Assembly: GCA_916720015.1 (NCBI GenBank)
Contig: CAKAPZ010000084.1
Location: forward strand, 1-5,088
Direction: 5' to 3'
Length of the DNA: 5,088 bases
Source: an uncultured Atopobium sp.
GTDB lineage: Bacteria > Actinomycetota > Coriobacteriia > Coriobacteriales > Atopobiaceae
Shown here: positions 5,056 through 5,088 of the stretch, piece by piece
Layout of the letters: each line of letters starts with the position of its first letter
Numbering within the stretch: position 1 is the first letter of the stretch
The notes under the pieces: generated by a model
The model's database searches: none
The model's input: only the letters and a program-made list of their open reading frames with translations
Told to the model about the DNA's origin: nothing
Translations under genes and position numbers: made by a program

Positions 5056-5088
5056 ATGCCAAGCGAGAAGACCCGCTGCTTGCATCTT
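5056..5088 (+). CDS. Possible start of a further gene, cut by the window edge
   Basis: GGAGG (5047-5051) lies four bases before an ATG at 5056, and 11 codons read MPSEKTRCLHL to the edge. Only 25 bases separate the ATG from the terminator, leaving little room for a promoter. The opposite reading, a minus-strand gene ending at a TAG at 5040-5038 after the residues KMQAAGLLAWHTASEV, is also open. Local GC rises to about 56%. No family can be named from so little sequence. Confidence 0.25.
   Translation, partial: MPSEKTRCLHL

Overview
The window looks like chromosomal DNA from a moderate-GC Gram-positive bacterium. The coding parts sampled are about 45-52% GC, and the large intergenic region is about 32% GC. 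The secreted adhesin with Listeria-Bacteroides (InlB-type) repeats, the gene types and the base composition suggest a coriobacterium of the Atopobium/Lancefieldella/Fannyhessea kind. That placement is inference from style; a Firmicute is not excluded. No rRNA, tRNA, insertion sequence, phage gene or CRISPR array was found.

Left half (1-2507, minus strand): one continuous open frame of 835 codons runs off the left edge. It encodes a surface protein: signal peptide, Ser/Thr/Ala/Glu-rich linker, right-handed beta-helix region with an Asn ladder, then three InlB/Flg_new-type repeats, the last cut by the edge. Many short frames on both strands inside it are shadows.

Centre (2508-3048): a 541-base AT-rich divergent intergenic region. 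It holds candidate promoters for both flanking genes and three inverted repeats that could be operators or, in one case, an mRNA hairpin.

Right half (plus strand): an HD-domain phosphohydrolase of the YpgQ/YedJ type (3049-3693), then a 98-base gap (the gap before the first ATG, 3792), then a stand-alone MetE-like methyltransferase (3795-4922) ending at a strong intrinsic terminator (4998-5030). The gap holds the best regulatory signal here: a 17-bp near-palindrome, TATAGTTTTTAGCTATA, matching the MET-box of streptococcal LysR-type methionine regulators at 14 of 16 defined positions. Its centre lies about 66 bases upstream of the start site implied by a good -35/extended -10 promoter, the usual spacing for a LysR-type activator. 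The methyltransferase is therefore probably a methionine/homocysteine-responsive unit of its own.

The last 58 bases may hold the start of another gene, but too little is visible to be sure. I see no new multi-gene system. The noteworthy items are the adhesin, the MET-box-like promoter and the palindromes in the divergent region.
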